A stretch of DNA of 64,000 bases. Source: Candidatus Rokuibacteriota bacterium (GTDB taxonomy: Bacteria; Methylomirabilota; Methylomirabilia; Rokubacteriales; CSP1-6). Location: positions 102,961 to 166,960 of the forward strand of contig QHSI01000098.1 of NCBI GenBank assembly GCA_003221515.1, read 5' to 3'. A program made the translations under genes and the position numbers. Under the pieces are notes generated by a model. It made no database searches. It was not told the DNA's origin and saw only the letters and a list, made by a program, of their open reading frames with translations. Shown in pieces: positions 16,608 through 25,580 of the stretch. The number at the start of each line of letters is the position of its first letter. Within the stretch, counting starts at the first letter, position 1.

Positions 16608-19160
16608 CTAGGCGAAGCGCGCCAGGTATCGCGCGAGCGCGGCGGATTCGCGCTCGCGCAGGCGCACCGCGATGCGGAGCTGCTCGAGGTACTGCTCGAG
16701 CACCTTGCCGCCGAAGTCGACGTTCCGCCCGCGGAAGAACGCGTGCACGTCGCGCTCCTGCTCGGGCGAGGCCAGGCCGATCACACCCTCGGCCATGCGC
16801 CGGAGGCCGGCCTTGGGGTATTGCCGGTCCATGGTGTCCCAGTTCGACTTCACGAAGTCCCAGGCCAGCTCCCGCCCGTAGACCGACATCAAGAGCGACC
16901 GGGCCACGAACGGCGCGTCCTGGGTCCGGATCTCGCCGTTGATCGTGCGCTCGAGCGTCTGGGTCAAGAGCTCGCGCTGCCGAAACGCGGTCAGCGCGTA
17001 GAGATACCGCTGCTCCTCCTGCGGCGTGGACGCGGACTTGAACCGCTTCAGGAAGTCGTCATAGCGTGCCGCGTCGCCCGCGTGCGCCAGCACGCCGATG
17101 AGGGCTGGGAGCACGTTGGGATCGACGTCGCCCGCCGCGCGTGCGTAGAGCTCGGCGGCCCGGCCCTGGACGCCGCGGTCGTCGCCGAGCACGGCGAGGG
17201 CGCGCACCAGATCGCCGCGGAGCTGGCGCGTCAGCTCGTCCTCGCCGGGCCGAGCCGTCCAGCCCAACTCCGCGAACGCGGGGGCCACGCGATCGCGCAC
17301 GAGCGCGGCCAGCGGTGGGCGGCTCTTCCCCTCGATGATTCGATTCAACGTGCCGAACGAGGCGATCAGGATCGACCACACGTTGCGGTCGCGCTCGGCG
17401 CGGAAGCGCGCCGTCAGGTCGAGATAGTCGGTGAGCTGCATGAGGCCGGCGACCGTCACCGCCCACGCGTCATTGACAAGGTTGAAGCGCTCGATGGCGG
17501 CCAACGTGGGCAGCGTCTTCAGGAGACGCTCCAGTAGCTCGCCGCTGTAGCGCACGCGATAGAACCCGTGGCCACCCTCGTTGACGAGCACCGCCTCGAG
17601 GCGCTCGGGCGCCGCCAGCCGCGTCTCGCTCTGGGCCAAGAGCCGCCGCTCGCTCGCCGCGCGGCCGGAGGCGCTGATCCGCACCTGGACGGGCACCTGC
17701 CAGCGCTGCTCGGTCGCGGGCGCCGGCCCCGCGAGGGGCTCGGGCAGGTACGTGAAGCGCTGCTGGCTCAGCACGAGCTCGCCACCCTCGAGCCGCGCGC
17801 TCACGAGCGGGTACCCGGGTTTGAAGATCCAGCCGTCCATGACCTCGGGGATCGGCTGGCGCGCGGCGAGGCCGAGCGCGGCCCAGAGGTCGCCGGTGTC
17901 GGCGTTGGCGTAGGCGTGCTTCCCTAGATAATCGCGGACGCCGTCGCGGAACACTGTCGGCCCCAGGTATTGCTCGAGCATCCGGAGGACGGAGGCGCCC
18001 TTCTCGTAGGTCAGCACGTCGAACATCGCGTCGGCGTCCCGCGGCGCCCCGACATGGAACTCGATCGGCCGCGTCGAGTGGAGCCCGTCCACCGAGAGCG
18101 CCGCCGCGCGCGAGACGCCGAACGTCGTCCACCGCTGCCACTCCGGCTTCCACGCGTCGACCGCCAGAATCTCCATGAACGTGGCGAAGGCCTCGTTGAG
18201 CCAGATACCGTTCCACCACGTCATGGTCACCAGGTCGCCGAACCACATGTGGGCGTTCTCGTGGGCGACCACGTCGGCGACGCGCTCGAGCTCGGCGTGC
18301 GAGGCGGCGCGCTCGTCCACCAGCAGCGCGGTCTCCCGGAAGGTGATCGCGCCGAGGTTCTCCATCGCCCCGGCGGCGAAGTCCGGGATCGCGAGCAGAT
18401 CGAGCTTGTCGCTCGGGTAGGGCAGGCCGTAGTAGTCCTCGAAGAAGCGGAGCGAGGCGACCCCGATCTCGTGACCGAACGCGGCGAGCCGTCGCTTGCC
18501 CGGCACACACCAGACGCGCACGGGTGTTGGGCCGACGTGGACCGGGTCCGTCGCCTCCAGCTCGCCGACGACGAAGGCCACCAGGTAGGTGGACATCTTC
18601 ATCGTGTCGGCGAAGGTGACGGCCTTGCGGCGGCCCTCGACGCGCTCGGACGCCACCGCCGTATTCGACACGGCCGTGAGCGTCGAGTCGATCACCAGCG
18701 TCACCGCGAACACGGCCTTGAACGCCGGCTCGTCCCAGCACGGGAACGCGCGACGCGCGTCCGTCGCCTCGAACTGCGTGGCGGCCATGAGCCGCGTGAC
18801 GCCGCTCGGGTCCTTGTAGCTCGACCGGTAGAAGCCGCGCAGCTTGTCGTTCAGCGTTCCGGTGAAGGCCAGCCGGAGCCGCCAGCGCCCGGGCGCGAGC
18901 GGCGACGGAAACGTGATCCGGCAGCGTTCCGCCGCCTCGTCCACGACGGGCGTCCCGCGCCGGGAGTCGCCGCGCTCGTTCACGACCGTGGCATCGCCGA
19001 TCGCCAGCTCGACCGCGTTGAGGACGATCTCCGACGTCGCCTCCGCGACGTCGAGCGTGATCGTCTCGTCGCCCGTGAAGGTGAGCGTCGTCAGATCGGG
19101 TTCGAGCCGAAGCTCGTAGCGAATCGGTGTCACGTGCCTCGGCAACCGGTGCTGATCCAA
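16608..19160 (-). CDS. M1 family metallo-aminopeptidase
   Basis: An 850-residue zinc aminopeptidase removing N-terminal residues from peptides. The start is placed at TTG 19160 because GGAG lies 7 bases upstream and the product begins LDQHRLPRHVTPIRYELRLEPDL, the usual first motif of the family. Key motifs: substrate N-terminus-binding GAMENLGAITFRE, zinc site HENAHMWFGDLVTMTWWNGIWLNEAFATF (HEXXH plus Glu 18 residues on) and the Tyr in DVLTYEKGASVLRMLE. The C-terminal ERAP1-like helical domain (VNEGGHGFYRVRYSGELL onward) is complete. No signal peptide, so cytoplasmic. The gene is divergent from the multihaem cytochrome gene, with 83 bases between them. Confidence 0.95.
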   Translation of the reverse strand: MDQHRLPRHVTPIRYELRLEPDLTTLTFTGDETITLDVAEATSEIVLNAVELAIGDATVVNERGDSRRGTPVVDEAAERCRITFPSPLAPGRWRLRLAFTGTLNDKLRGFYRSSYKDPSGVTRLMAATQFEATDARRAFPCWDEPAFKAVFAVTLVIDSTLTAVSNTAVASERVEGRRKAVTFADTMKMSTYLVAFVVGELEATDPVHVGPTPVRVWCVPGKRRLAAFGHEIGVASLRFFEDYYGLPYPSDKLDLLAIPDFAAGAMENLGAITFRETALLVDERAASHAELERVADVVAHENAHMWFGDLVTMTWWNGIWLNEAFATFMEILAVDAWKPEWQRWTTFGVSRAAALSVDGLHSTRPIEFHVGAPRDADAMFDVLTYEKGASVLRMLEQYLGPTVFRDGVRDYLGKHAYANADTGDLWAALGLAARQPIPEVMDGWIFKPGYPLVSARLEGGELVLSQQRFTYLPEPLAGPAPATEQRWQVPVQVRISASGRAASERRLLAQSETRLAAPERLEAVLVNEGGHGFYRVRYSGELLERLLKTLPTLAAIERFNLVNDAWAVTVAGLMQLTDYLDLTARFRAERDRNVWSILIASFGTLNRIIEGKSRPPLAALVRDRVAPAFAELGWTARPGEDELTRQLRGDLVRALAVLGDDRGVQGRAAELYARAAGDVDPNVLPALIGVLAHAGDAARYDDFLKRFKSASTPQEEQRYLYALTAFRQRELLTQTLERTINGEIRTQDAPFVARSLLMSVYGRELAWDFVKSNWDTMDRQYPKAGLRRMAEGVIGLASPEQERDVHAFFRGRNVDFGGKVLEQYLEQLRIAVRLRERESAALARYLARFA

Positions 19161-19243
19161 GCAAGATCTCCGAAAGCGATCAGGATGACTGCGGGCCTTA
19201 CTGTACTCCAGGACTCCATCGGTCACGCTATCATGCGACGTCG

Positions 19244-20449
19244 ATGCGACCGCACCTTCGCGCGGCGTGCGCCGCCATGCTGATCGTGCTGCTCGGCGCC
19301 TCCGCCCTCGGCGCCGACGCGATCCAGGATTTCCTCCGGCGCCACTGGAGCCGACCGCTCGCGCCCCAGGGGCCGCCGCCCGCGCGGTACTCTCCGCTCG
19401 AAGCCTCGCTCCACCCGGACGCGTGCGGCTCCTGTCATCCCGCGCAGCTGGCCGACTGGCGCGAGAGCCTGCATGCCGCCGCGATGGGCCCGGGCGTCGC
19501 CGGACAGCTGATCGAGATGCGGGAGAGCGACCCGTCATCGGCGCTCTCGTGCTTCACCTGCCACGCGCCGCTCGCCGAGCAGGCGCCGATCGTCGCGCAG
19601 GGGAACACGGCGGTCGCCAACCCGGAGTACGACGCGGTGCTGGGCGGTCAGGGGCTGCCGTGCGCCGGCTGCCACGTGCGCCGTCACGAGCGCTTCGGCC
19701 CACCGCGGCGCGACGGCTCGCTGGCGAGCGGCGCCCCGCGCGAGACGCTGCCCCACGGCGGCGTCACCCGCACGCCGGCGTTCCTCAAGTCGGAGTTCTG
19801 CCGCGACTGTCACCAGTTCACATCCGACGGCTTTGCGCTGAACGGCAAGCTCCTCGAGAACACCTACAACGAATGGAAGGCGAGCCGCTTCGCGCGCGAG
19901 GGCGTGCAGTGCCAGGACTGCCACATGCCGGTGCGTCGCCATCGATGGCGCGGGATCCACGACGCGGAGATGGTGCGCTCCGGGCTCACGATCAGCGCGA
20001 AGGCGGATGCGCCACGCTATCAACCTGGCGACGTCGCGGTCGTCCGGCTGCGCGTGACCAGCACGCGCGTCGGCCACGCGTTTCCGACCTACGTCACGCC
20101 GCGAGTCGTCCTGAGCGCCGAGCTGGTGGACGGCGCCGGCCAATCGATTGCCGGCAGCCGCCAGGAGAAGATCATCGGTCGCGAGGTCGCCCTCGATCTC
20201 TCGCGCGAAGCGTTCGACACGCGGCTCGGGCCGGGCCGGAGCGCGACGCTCGAGTACCGGATCAAGGTGCCGGCGCGCGGAGCGCGCGCGCGCCTGGCCG
20301 TGGTCGTCGAGCCCGACGCCTTCTACGCCGCGTTCTTCGGGGTGCTGCTGCGGCAGGGCGCCGGGCGCGGCGAGGCGCAGATTCGACAGGCGCTCGACGC
20401 CGCGCGCCGCTCGCCCTTCACCGTGTTCGAGCGCGAGCTGCCGCTGTAG
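19244..20449 (+). CDS. Five-haem c-type cytochrome, cytochrome c-554-like
   Basis: A 401-residue periplasmic protein. The signal peptide AACAAMLIVLLGASALGA is followed by five CXXCH haem sites: CGSCH, CFTCH, CAGCH, CRDCH and CQDCH (residues about 63 to 228). The C-terminal ~170 residues are haem-free and beta-rich (YQPGDVAVVRLRVTSTRVGHAFPTYVTPRVVLSAEL). The N-terminal part resembles the cytochrome c-554/multihaem family that moves electrons from N or S compounds to the respiratory chain. The partner cannot be seen here. TATCAT lies 9 bases before the ATG, with no Shine-Dalgarno. Confidence 0.88.
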   Translation: MRPHLRAACAAMLIVLLGASALGADAIQDFLRRHWSRPLAPQGPPPARYSPLEASLHPDACGSCHPAQLADWRESLHAAAMGPGVAGQLIEMRESDPSSALSCFTCHAPLAEQAPIVAQGNTAVANPEYDAVLGGQGLPCAGCHVRRHERFGPPRRDGSLASGAPRETLPHGGVTRTPAFLKSEFCRDCHQFTSDGFALNGKLLENTYNEWKASRFAREGVQCQDCHMPVRRHRWRGIHDAEMVRSGLTISAKADAPRYQPGDVAVVRLRVTSTRVGHAFPTYVTPRVVLSAELVDGAGQSIAGSRQEKIIGREVALDLSREAFDTRLGPGRSATLEYRIKVPARGARARLAVVVEPDAFYAAFFGVLLRQGAGRGEAQIRQALDAARRSPFTVFERELPL

Positions 20450-20468
20450 CTGACCGAAGCGCTACCGA

Positions 20469-20534
20469 GGAGCGCCACGGCTTGCCGGGGCGCTCCGAGC
20501 GCCGGGGGGGGTCGGGGGCCATCTCGGGGCCCCC
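20469..20534. terminator. Two hairpins between convergent cytochrome and ggt genes
   Basis: GGAGCGCC (20469-20476) pairs with GGCGCTCC (20489-20496). GGGGGCC (20514-20520) pairs with GGCCCCC (20528-20534). Both are perfect stems in the 97-base space between two convergent genes. There is no long T-run, so termination would rely on the very strong GC stems. Confidence 0.5.
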
Positions 20535-20546
20535 AACTCTGTAAAT

Positions 20547-22163
20547 CTACCAGCCGAGCGCGGCGCCGTCGGCGCGCGGATCGGAGCCGCCGGTCAGTCC
20601 GTCGGACTCGATTCTGATCACCTGCGCGTGGCCCATGAGGTCGCTCCATTCCTCGACGACCTCCACGTCGTGTCCGCGGGCTCGCAGTGACTCGGTGACG
20701 CCGTCGCCGAAGCGCGTCTCGAGCCGCAGCGCCCCGGTGGCCTCGCCCCACGTGCGCCCGTAGAGCCAACGGGGCGCCTCGACCGCCGCCTGCGGCCCGA
20801 GGCGCCGATCGAGGATGCGCGTGACCAGCGCCGCTTGCGTCTGCGGTTGGCCCTCGCCGCCCATCGTGCCGTAGACCAGGCGCGGACGCCCATCCACCAG
20901 ATACATGGACGGGATCAGCGTGTGGGCGGTCTGCTTGCGCGGCGCCAGGCGGTTCACGTGCGCGGGGTCCAGCGAGAAGGACGCGCCGCGGTTCTGCAAG
21001 AGGATCCCGGTGTCTCCGGCGATCACGCCCGAGCCGAACTCCCAATAGAGGCTCTGGATCAGGGACACCGCGTTGGCGTCCGCGTCGGCGGTGACGATCG
21101 CGATCGTGTCGCCGTCGAGCGCGGCGCCGGGCGCGGGTCGGGCCGCGCGTCGCGAGATCATCCGGCGTCGGTCGGCCAGGCGCGCCCCATCGAGGCAGTG
21201 CGCGACCGGCACCTCGACGAACGTCGGGTCGGCCAGGTAGCGATCACGATCCTCGAACGCGAGCTTCGTCGCCTCGACGACCAGATGCACGTAGTCGGCC
21301 TCGTCCAGCGCGGCGAGATCGAAGGCTTCGAGGAGCGACAGGATCGCGAGGGCCGCGAAGCCCTGCGTCGGCGGCGGAAAGCTCGCAGCCTCGCCGCCAC
21401 GATAGGAAACGCGCAGCGGCTCGACCCACTGGGCCCGGTGCGCCGCCAGGTCGTCGGGGGTCAGCGGGCTACCGGCGGCCGCCGCGCCCTGCGCGATCCG
21501 CCGGCCGAGCGCGCCGCGATAGAACGTCTCGGCGCCGCCGCGCGCGATCTCCTCCAGTGTCGCCGCGAGCTCCGACTGCACGAAGCGCTCTCGCGCCAGG
21601 AGCGCCGGATGATAGACCCGCCAGAGGGGGGCGCGCAGCTCGGCCGGCGCGGCGGCGCCGAACAGGTCGTCGGCGTCCGCGGTCTCGCGCCGCTGCCCCC
21701 GTGAGGGCGCGAAGCCGTCGCGGGCGCAGGTGATCCCGCTCGTGAAGAGCTCGGGCCATGCGATCGGCGACCCCAGCGCGTCGCGGCTCAGCGCGTGAGC
21801 TTCCGACCATCCCGACACGACGCCGGGGACCGTCAGCGCCGCCGCGCCGCCGCGTACCGGGATCGCGGCGCCGAAGCGCCGCCGGTAGGTCTCGAGGTCG
21901 GCGGCCGCCGCCGAGCGGCCGGCGGCGTTCAGCGCGCGCAGCGTGCCGCGCCGCCCGTCGTGGATCAGCCAGAAGCTGTCGCCCCCCACGCCGTTCATGT
22001 GCGGATAGACGACCGCGACGGTTGTCGCGGCGGCGATGGCGGCATCGACGGCGTTGCCGCCCTGCCGGAGGATCGCCACGCCCGCTTCGGCGGCCAGCGC
22101 GTGCGGCGCGGCGACGACCCCGCGCGGCCATCGGCGTTCGGCCCAGCGGGTGGTGGCGCTCAC
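20547..22163 (-). CDS. ggt: Gamma-glutamyltransferase family protein
   Basis: A 538-residue Ntn-hydrolase that cleaves or transfers gamma-glutamyl groups (glutathione and related). The large-subunit start MSATTRWAERRWPRGVVAAPHALAAEAG and GGNAVDAAIAAATTVAVVYPHMNGVGGD are standard. The autocatalytic processing site is the Thr in LDGDTIAIVTADADANAVSLIQS. Downstream, GSGVIAGDTGILLQNRGASFSLDP and YGTMGGEGQPQTQ are the expected small-subunit motifs. No signal peptide is visible, so this is a YwrD-like cytoplasmic member. A TATCAT hexamer lies exactly 6 bases before the GTG start, pointing to a leaderless message. Confidence 0.92.
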   Translation of the reverse strand: MSATTRWAERRWPRGVVAAPHALAAEAGVAILRQGGNAVDAAIAAATTVAVVYPHMNGVGGDSFWLIHDGRRGTLRALNAAGRSAAAADLETYRRRFGAAIPVRGGAAALTVPGVVSGWSEAHALSRDALGSPIAWPELFTSGITCARDGFAPSRGQRRETADADDLFGAAAPAELRAPLWRVYHPALLARERFVQSELAATLEEIARGGAETFYRGALGRRIAQGAAAAGSPLTPDDLAAHRAQWVEPLRVSYRGGEAASFPPPTQGFAALAILSLLEAFDLAALDEADYVHLVVEATKLAFEDRDRYLADPTFVEVPVAHCLDGARLADRRRMISRRAARPAPGAALDGDTIAIVTADADANAVSLIQSLYWEFGSGVIAGDTGILLQNRGASFSLDPAHVNRLAPRKQTAHTLIPSMYLVDGRPRLVYGTMGGEGQPQTQAALVTRILDRRLGPQAAVEAPRWLYGRTWGEATGALRLETRFGDGVTESLRARGHDVEVVEEWSDLMGHAQVIRIESDGLTGGSDPRADGAALGW

Positions 22164-22701
22164 GCGGCCATGATAGCGAGAGGACTCCGCCTACGCGGGC
22201 CTCGATTCGGAAGGAGCGGGCAGTTCGTTACCATCTGTTCCGAATTGTCCAACGGCCACGACGCCAATGCGACACCGCTCACCCGTCCAGCCTGATCTCA
22301 TCGCGAGTTGAGAATCGCGCGCCGGTGGCACCGCCCTTGCGTGTGACTCATGACGATGAGCGGCAAAGCGCGGGCGCTCGATGCTTTGAAGACTGCTCGG
22401 GCCAGGGTGATGCTGTTCTTTCTATCAGAGCCAGTGCGCCGGCTGATCGCCACGCTCATCTGAGTACTGCTGCTTCCTTTCCGGAGCATGGCCACCCGGC
22501 GACGTCGAGTCCCTCGACTCGCTAGCCGAGCTCGAGCAGACCGACCAGATCGCGCTCCGCGCCGGATCCCACCAGGAGAATGCGATCGCCGATCTTCAAG
22601 AATCGTTCGTCCAGCGCCAGCTCCCATGGCATGAGGACGCGACGGAATCACCGGAGCGATCGCCGAGGGAAGCGCGAGGGCCGCTCCCTTGATTTCATCC
22701 G
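22164..22701. other. 538-base intergenic region at the left edge of the lasso cluster
   Basis: This is the longest gap in the window and is AT-richer than its surroundings. It holds the ggt -10 element (TATCAT, 22175-22170 on the minus strand), a gene fragment at 22522-22632 and a doubtful 37-codon plus-strand frame (22350-22463). TTGATT at 22689-22694, 18 bases before AGATTC, is a weak candidate promoter for the lasso operon. The region may mark the boundary of an inserted cluster. Confidence 0.4.
22522..22632 (-). pseudogene. Short fragment resembling the end of an NAD-binding (TrkA/ion-channel-type) domain
   Basis: On the minus strand, ATG to TAG encodes 36 residues with a natural-looking sequence, LDERFLKIGDRILLVGSGAERDLVGLLELG. 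A KxGDRILLVGS stretch is typical of the regulatory domains that follow potassium channels. The frame is open only a few codons further upstream before a stop. It is most likely a remnant, not a gene. The family assignment is a guess from one motif. Confidence 0.3.
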
Positions 22702-22737
22702 GTGAATGTGAAAGATTCGGTGCGAGAAATGGCGCCG

Positions 22738-23031
22738 ATGAGCAGGCCCACCCTGGCGTCTCGAGTCACCCTCAACTCGGACATCGCATTCCGTGAGCTG
22801 GACGGCGAGCTGGTAATCCTCAACCTCGAGACCGGCATCTATTTCGGACTCGACCCGGTGGGTGCGCGGACCTGGACGCTCATCGAACACCACGGATCCC
22901 TCGGCGCGGTGTTGGAGGTGCTCTGCTCCGAATACGACGCCCCTCCTGCCGTGCTCGAGCGCGACCTGCTCGAGCTCGTCGACCAGCTGTGCGCGAAAGG
23001 ACTGACGCGTGTCGCCGCGAGCTCCGCGTAG
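22738..23031 (+). CDS. Lasso peptide leader-recognition protein B1 (PqqD-like RRE)
   Basis: A PqqD-fold RiPP recognition element that binds the precursor leader and hands it to the B2 protease. Typical features: SRVTLNSDIAFRELDGELVILNLETGIYFGLDPVGARTW and a C-terminal helix pair (LERDLLELVDQLCAKGLTRV). The ATG at 22738 gives a family-like N-terminus (MSRPTLASRV). A GTG at 22702 and an ATG at 22729 are alternatives, and none has a good ribosome-binding site. It overlaps the B2 gene by 23 bases, and split B1/B2 proteins are the rule in this class of cluster. First gene of the putative operon. Confidence 0.88.
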   Translation: MSRPTLASRVTLNSDIAFRELDGELVILNLETGIYFGLDPVGARTWTLIEHHGSLGAVLEVLCSEYDAPPAVLERDLLELVDQLCAKGLTRVAASSA

Positions 23032-23518
23032 CGCAGTCCTGGGGCGCGCGCTCCACCGCGCCGCGGCGCTTTCCCGAGACGACTGGGCCGTCTTCGCTCG
23101 TGCGCTGGGGCTCCTGTCGCTCGTGAGCCTCGGTCTCAAGGTCGCCGGGCTCCGGCGCACGCTCGCCCTGGTCGATTCGCGAGCCGAGGCGAGGCGTCGC
23201 TGCGCCGGCGTCGATCCTCGTGGCGCGACGCGCATCGCCTGGCTCGTGGAGATCGCCGCTCGCTGCTGCCTGCCACGGCCCACGTGTCTCACGAAGGCGC
23301 TCGTCGTCTTCTCGCTCCTCAAGCGCCGCGGGCTGCCGGCGGAAGTGGTTCTCGGGGTCACGAAGGCCCGAGGGCCGCTCGAGGGGCACGCCTGGGTTCA
23401 GCTCGGGGAGGGCGCCGTCGTCGGCGATCCGGAGCCCGTGAGGTACACCACGCTCTGCCGCATCCCCGCCTTGCCGCCCTCTCCCACGACCACCGCCGCG
23501 CCCGAGCGCGCGCCGTGA
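23009..23518 (+). CDS. Lasso peptide leader protease B2 (transglutaminase-like)
   Basis: A 169-residue cysteine protease of the lasso B2 family that removes the leader so the macrolactam can form. The catalytic Cys is Cys93 in PTCLTKALVVFSLLKRRGLPAEVVLGV, His is His127 in LEGHAWVQL, and the likely Asp is Asp140, 13 residues later. An N-terminal membrane-like helix (FARALGLLSLVSLGLKV) is usual for B2. It starts at GTG inside the B1 gene and its TGA overlaps the GTG of the cyclase gene, so B1-B2-C should be translated as a coupled unit. Confidence 0.92.
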   Translation: MSPRAPRSAVLGRALHRAAALSRDDWAVFARALGLLSLVSLGLKVAGLRRTLALVDSRAEARRRCAGVDPRGATRIAWLVEIAARCCLPRPTCLTKALVVFSLLKRRGLPAEVVLGVTKARGPLEGHAWVQLGEGAVVGDPEPVRYTTLCRIPALPPSPTTTAAPERAP

Positions 23519-25425
23519 GCGGTCTCGCCGGCGTGTACGGCCTCGACGGTCGTCCACTCGACCGCGCGCTGCTCAGGAGGATGACCGAGGCGGTCGCGCA
23601 CCGCGGCCCGGACGGCGAGGGCTTCTGGAGCGACGGGCCGATCGGCCTCGGGCATCGCAGCTCGCGCACGACGCCGGAGTCGTTGGATGAGAAGCAGCCG
23701 CTGCTCGACGAGAGCGGAACGCTGTGCCTCGTGCTCGACGGACGGGTCGACAACCGCGCGGAGCTTGCCGCATGGCTGCGAGCGGCCGGCGTCCATCTTC
23801 GAACCGACACCGACGCGGAGCTGGTGCTGCAGTCGTATGCCCTGTGGGTCGACGGCTGCGCCTCGCGGATCGTCGGCGATTTCGCGTTTGCGATCTGGGA
23901 TCGCCGGCGCCGCCGGCTCTTCTGCGCGCGGGACCCGCTGGGGATCCGGCCGTTTTACTACCGAGATGACGGACGGACCTTCATCTGGGGCTCGGAGCTG
24001 CGCCAGCTTCTCGATACCTTGCCGCTCGGCCCCGAGCCGAACGAAGGAGTCGTGGGCGAGTACCTGAGCAGTCGCCTGGTCGACATCCACGAGACCCTCT
24101 ACCGCGGCATCCTGCGTTTGCCGCCGGGCCACGCGCTGACCGTCGAGGAGGGTCGCGTTCGCACGACGCGCTACTTCGACGTGGATCCGCGCCGCGAGAT
24201 CCGGTATCGCTCCGACGGCGAGTACGCGGAGCACTTCCTCGAGATCTTCCGCGAGGCGGTGCGCTGTCGGCTCCGGAGCGTCACCCCCGTCGCCGTGTTC
24301 CTGAGCGGAGGGCTCGACTCCTCGTCGATCGTCGGCGTCGCCGCCCGGCTCGCTCGCGACGGGCACGTACCTGGAGGGGGATTCGAGGCGTACTCCCTCG
24401 ACTTCACGCAAGCCGAGGCGGACGAGAGGGGCTGGGTCGACGACGTCGCGAGGATGTGGAAATTGCCGGTGCGTCACGTGAGCGCCGACGACGCCGTCCC
24501 GCCCTCGCTGGCCGAGCAGGTCGCCGATCTTCGGGACTTTCCGGATCTCCCCAACACGCACCCCTGGGGACTCCTGCTTGCCGAGGCGCGTCGACGTGGC
24601 GCTCGCACCGCGCTCTGGGGCTACGGCGGTGACGAGTGGCTCACCGGCGACACTGCGCACTGCGCCGATCTGCTCCGCCGGATGCGTCTGGTCGCGCTCG
24701 CGCGTCGGGTCCAGGACGATATTCGCTCCTTGACTTCGCTGGGCGGCCCGCCAGTCGGCCTGGCAGATCCAATCAGATGGTCGGTGATGCCGCTGCTTCC
24801 GCGCCCGGCCAAACGGCTCGTGCGGCGCTTCCGACGCTGGGACGTCCCGGACTGGATCGCGCCCGACTTCGCCCGACGCGTCGGACTCCAGGAAAGGCTC
24901 GCGCCGGACGTCCCCACACCTCGGTTCCCGACGTTCGCCCAGCGCGCCATCCACCGCCAGCTGCAGAGCGGCTGGAGCGCGGCCGAGTACGAAATGGTGG
25001 ACCGGTTCGAGACGCGCCGGTCCATGGAGAGCCGGTTTCCCTTCAACGATCGGCGGCTCATCGAATTCGCCCTGGCGCTGCCCGAGGCGCAGCGCTGGCG
25101 AGGCACCGAGACGAAGTTCATCCTGCGCCAGGCGGCGGGGGATCTGCTTCCCTCCTCCATGGCACACCGGAAGACCAAAGGTGACTTCACGTACCTCTTC
25201 GCTGCGTCGCTCGAGCGCGAGGGCGTCGACGAGACGTTCGCCCGGCTCCGCCTGGAGGCCGACGGGTTCGTGCGCGGCGACCGGGTGCGGGAGATGTATC
25301 GGCGTTTCCGCGGCGGCGATCTCGGATGCCTGGGTATCCTCTGGATGATCCTCGCGACGGAGTGGTGGTATCGAACCATGTTTCCCGCGTCACGCGTGGC
25401 GCGGGCCGACGGGGAGACACGATGA
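23515..25425 (+). CDS. Lasso cyclase C (asparagine-synthetase-like macrolactam synthetase)
   Basis: A 636-residue AsnB homologue that adenylates the side-chain carboxylate of the acidic ring residue and closes it onto the new N-terminus. The start is GTG 23515, overlapping the B2 stop (GTGA). An upstream-extended frame exists but lies within B2. The product begins MSGLAGVYGLDG: the glutaminase nucleophile Cys2 of true asparagine synthetases is replaced by Ser, as expected if no glutamine hydrolysis is needed. The ATP-pyrophosphatase loop SGGLDSSS is at about 264-271. GYGGDEWLTGD and the C-terminal KTKGDFTY are also present. Its stop overlaps the ATG of the precursor gene. Confidence 0.93.
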   Translation: MSGLAGVYGLDGRPLDRALLRRMTEAVAHRGPDGEGFWSDGPIGLGHRSSRTTPESLDEKQPLLDESGTLCLVLDGRVDNRAELAAWLRAAGVHLRTDTDAELVLQSYALWVDGCASRIVGDFAFAIWDRRRRRLFCARDPLGIRPFYYRDDGRTFIWGSELRQLLDTLPLGPEPNEGVVGEYLSSRLVDIHETLYRGILRLPPGHALTVEEGRVRTTRYFDVDPRREIRYRSDGEYAEHFLEIFREAVRCRLRSVTPVAVFLSGGLDSSSIVGVAARLARDGHVPGGGFEAYSLDFTQAEADERGWVDDVARMWKLPVRHVSADDAVPPSLAEQVADLRDFPDLPNTHPWGLLLAEARRRGARTALWGYGGDEWLTGDTAHCADLLRRMRLVALARRVQDDIRSLTSLGGPPVGLADPIRWSVMPLLPRPAKRLVRRFRRWDVPDWIAPDFARRVGLQERLAPDVPTPRFPTFAQRAIHRQLQSGWSAAEYEMVDRFETRRSMESRFPFNDRRLIEFALALPEAQRWRGTETKFILRQAAGDLLPSSMAHRKTKGDFTYLFAASLEREGVDETFARLRLEADGFVRGDRVREMYRRFRGGDLGCLGILWMILATEWWYRTMFPASRVARADGETR

Positions 25426-25580
25426 ACGAGGAGCCGACTCCGGACGCGACGCTCGGACCTTCGAAGAAGCCCTACGCGAAGCCCCAATTGATCGAGTACG
25501 GACCCGTCGAGAAGCTGACGCACTCGGGCACGCAGAGCCTCGGCGACGCGGGCCCCATGATGATGCCGGGGTGCCTATGA
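25422..25580 (+). CDS. Lasso peptide precursor (52 aa)
   Basis: The ATG overlaps the cyclase stop (ATGA). The leader fits the RRE-binding pattern YxxPxLx3Gx5Tx exactly: Tyr18, Pro21, Leu23, Gly27, Thr33 (KKPYAKPQLIEYGPVEKLTH). With Thr at the -2 position, cleavage follows His34. The predicted 18-residue core is SGTQSLGDAGPMMMPGCL. Asp8 gives an eight-residue ring closed on Ser1 and a ten-residue tail. A start at Gly36 (seven-residue ring) is the only other sensible option. Odd points: Ser as first residue, a Met triplet where the steric plug should be, a lone Cys at position 17 and no Lys/Arg/Trp/Tyr/Phe in the core. Confidence 0.9.
   Translation: MNEEPTPDATLGPSKKPYAKPQLIEYGPVEKLTHSGTQSLGDAGPMMMPGCL

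Noticed and set aside
20469-20534. Third copy of the stem-variable repeat between cytochrome and ggt
   Set aside because: Stems are short (7-8 bp) and none of the conserved interior motifs is present; it fits a bidirectional terminator.
22350-22463. 37-codon plus-strand frame in the gap before the lasso cluster
   Set aside because: Possible start and stop, but no ribosome-binding site, no recognisable features and no support for expression.
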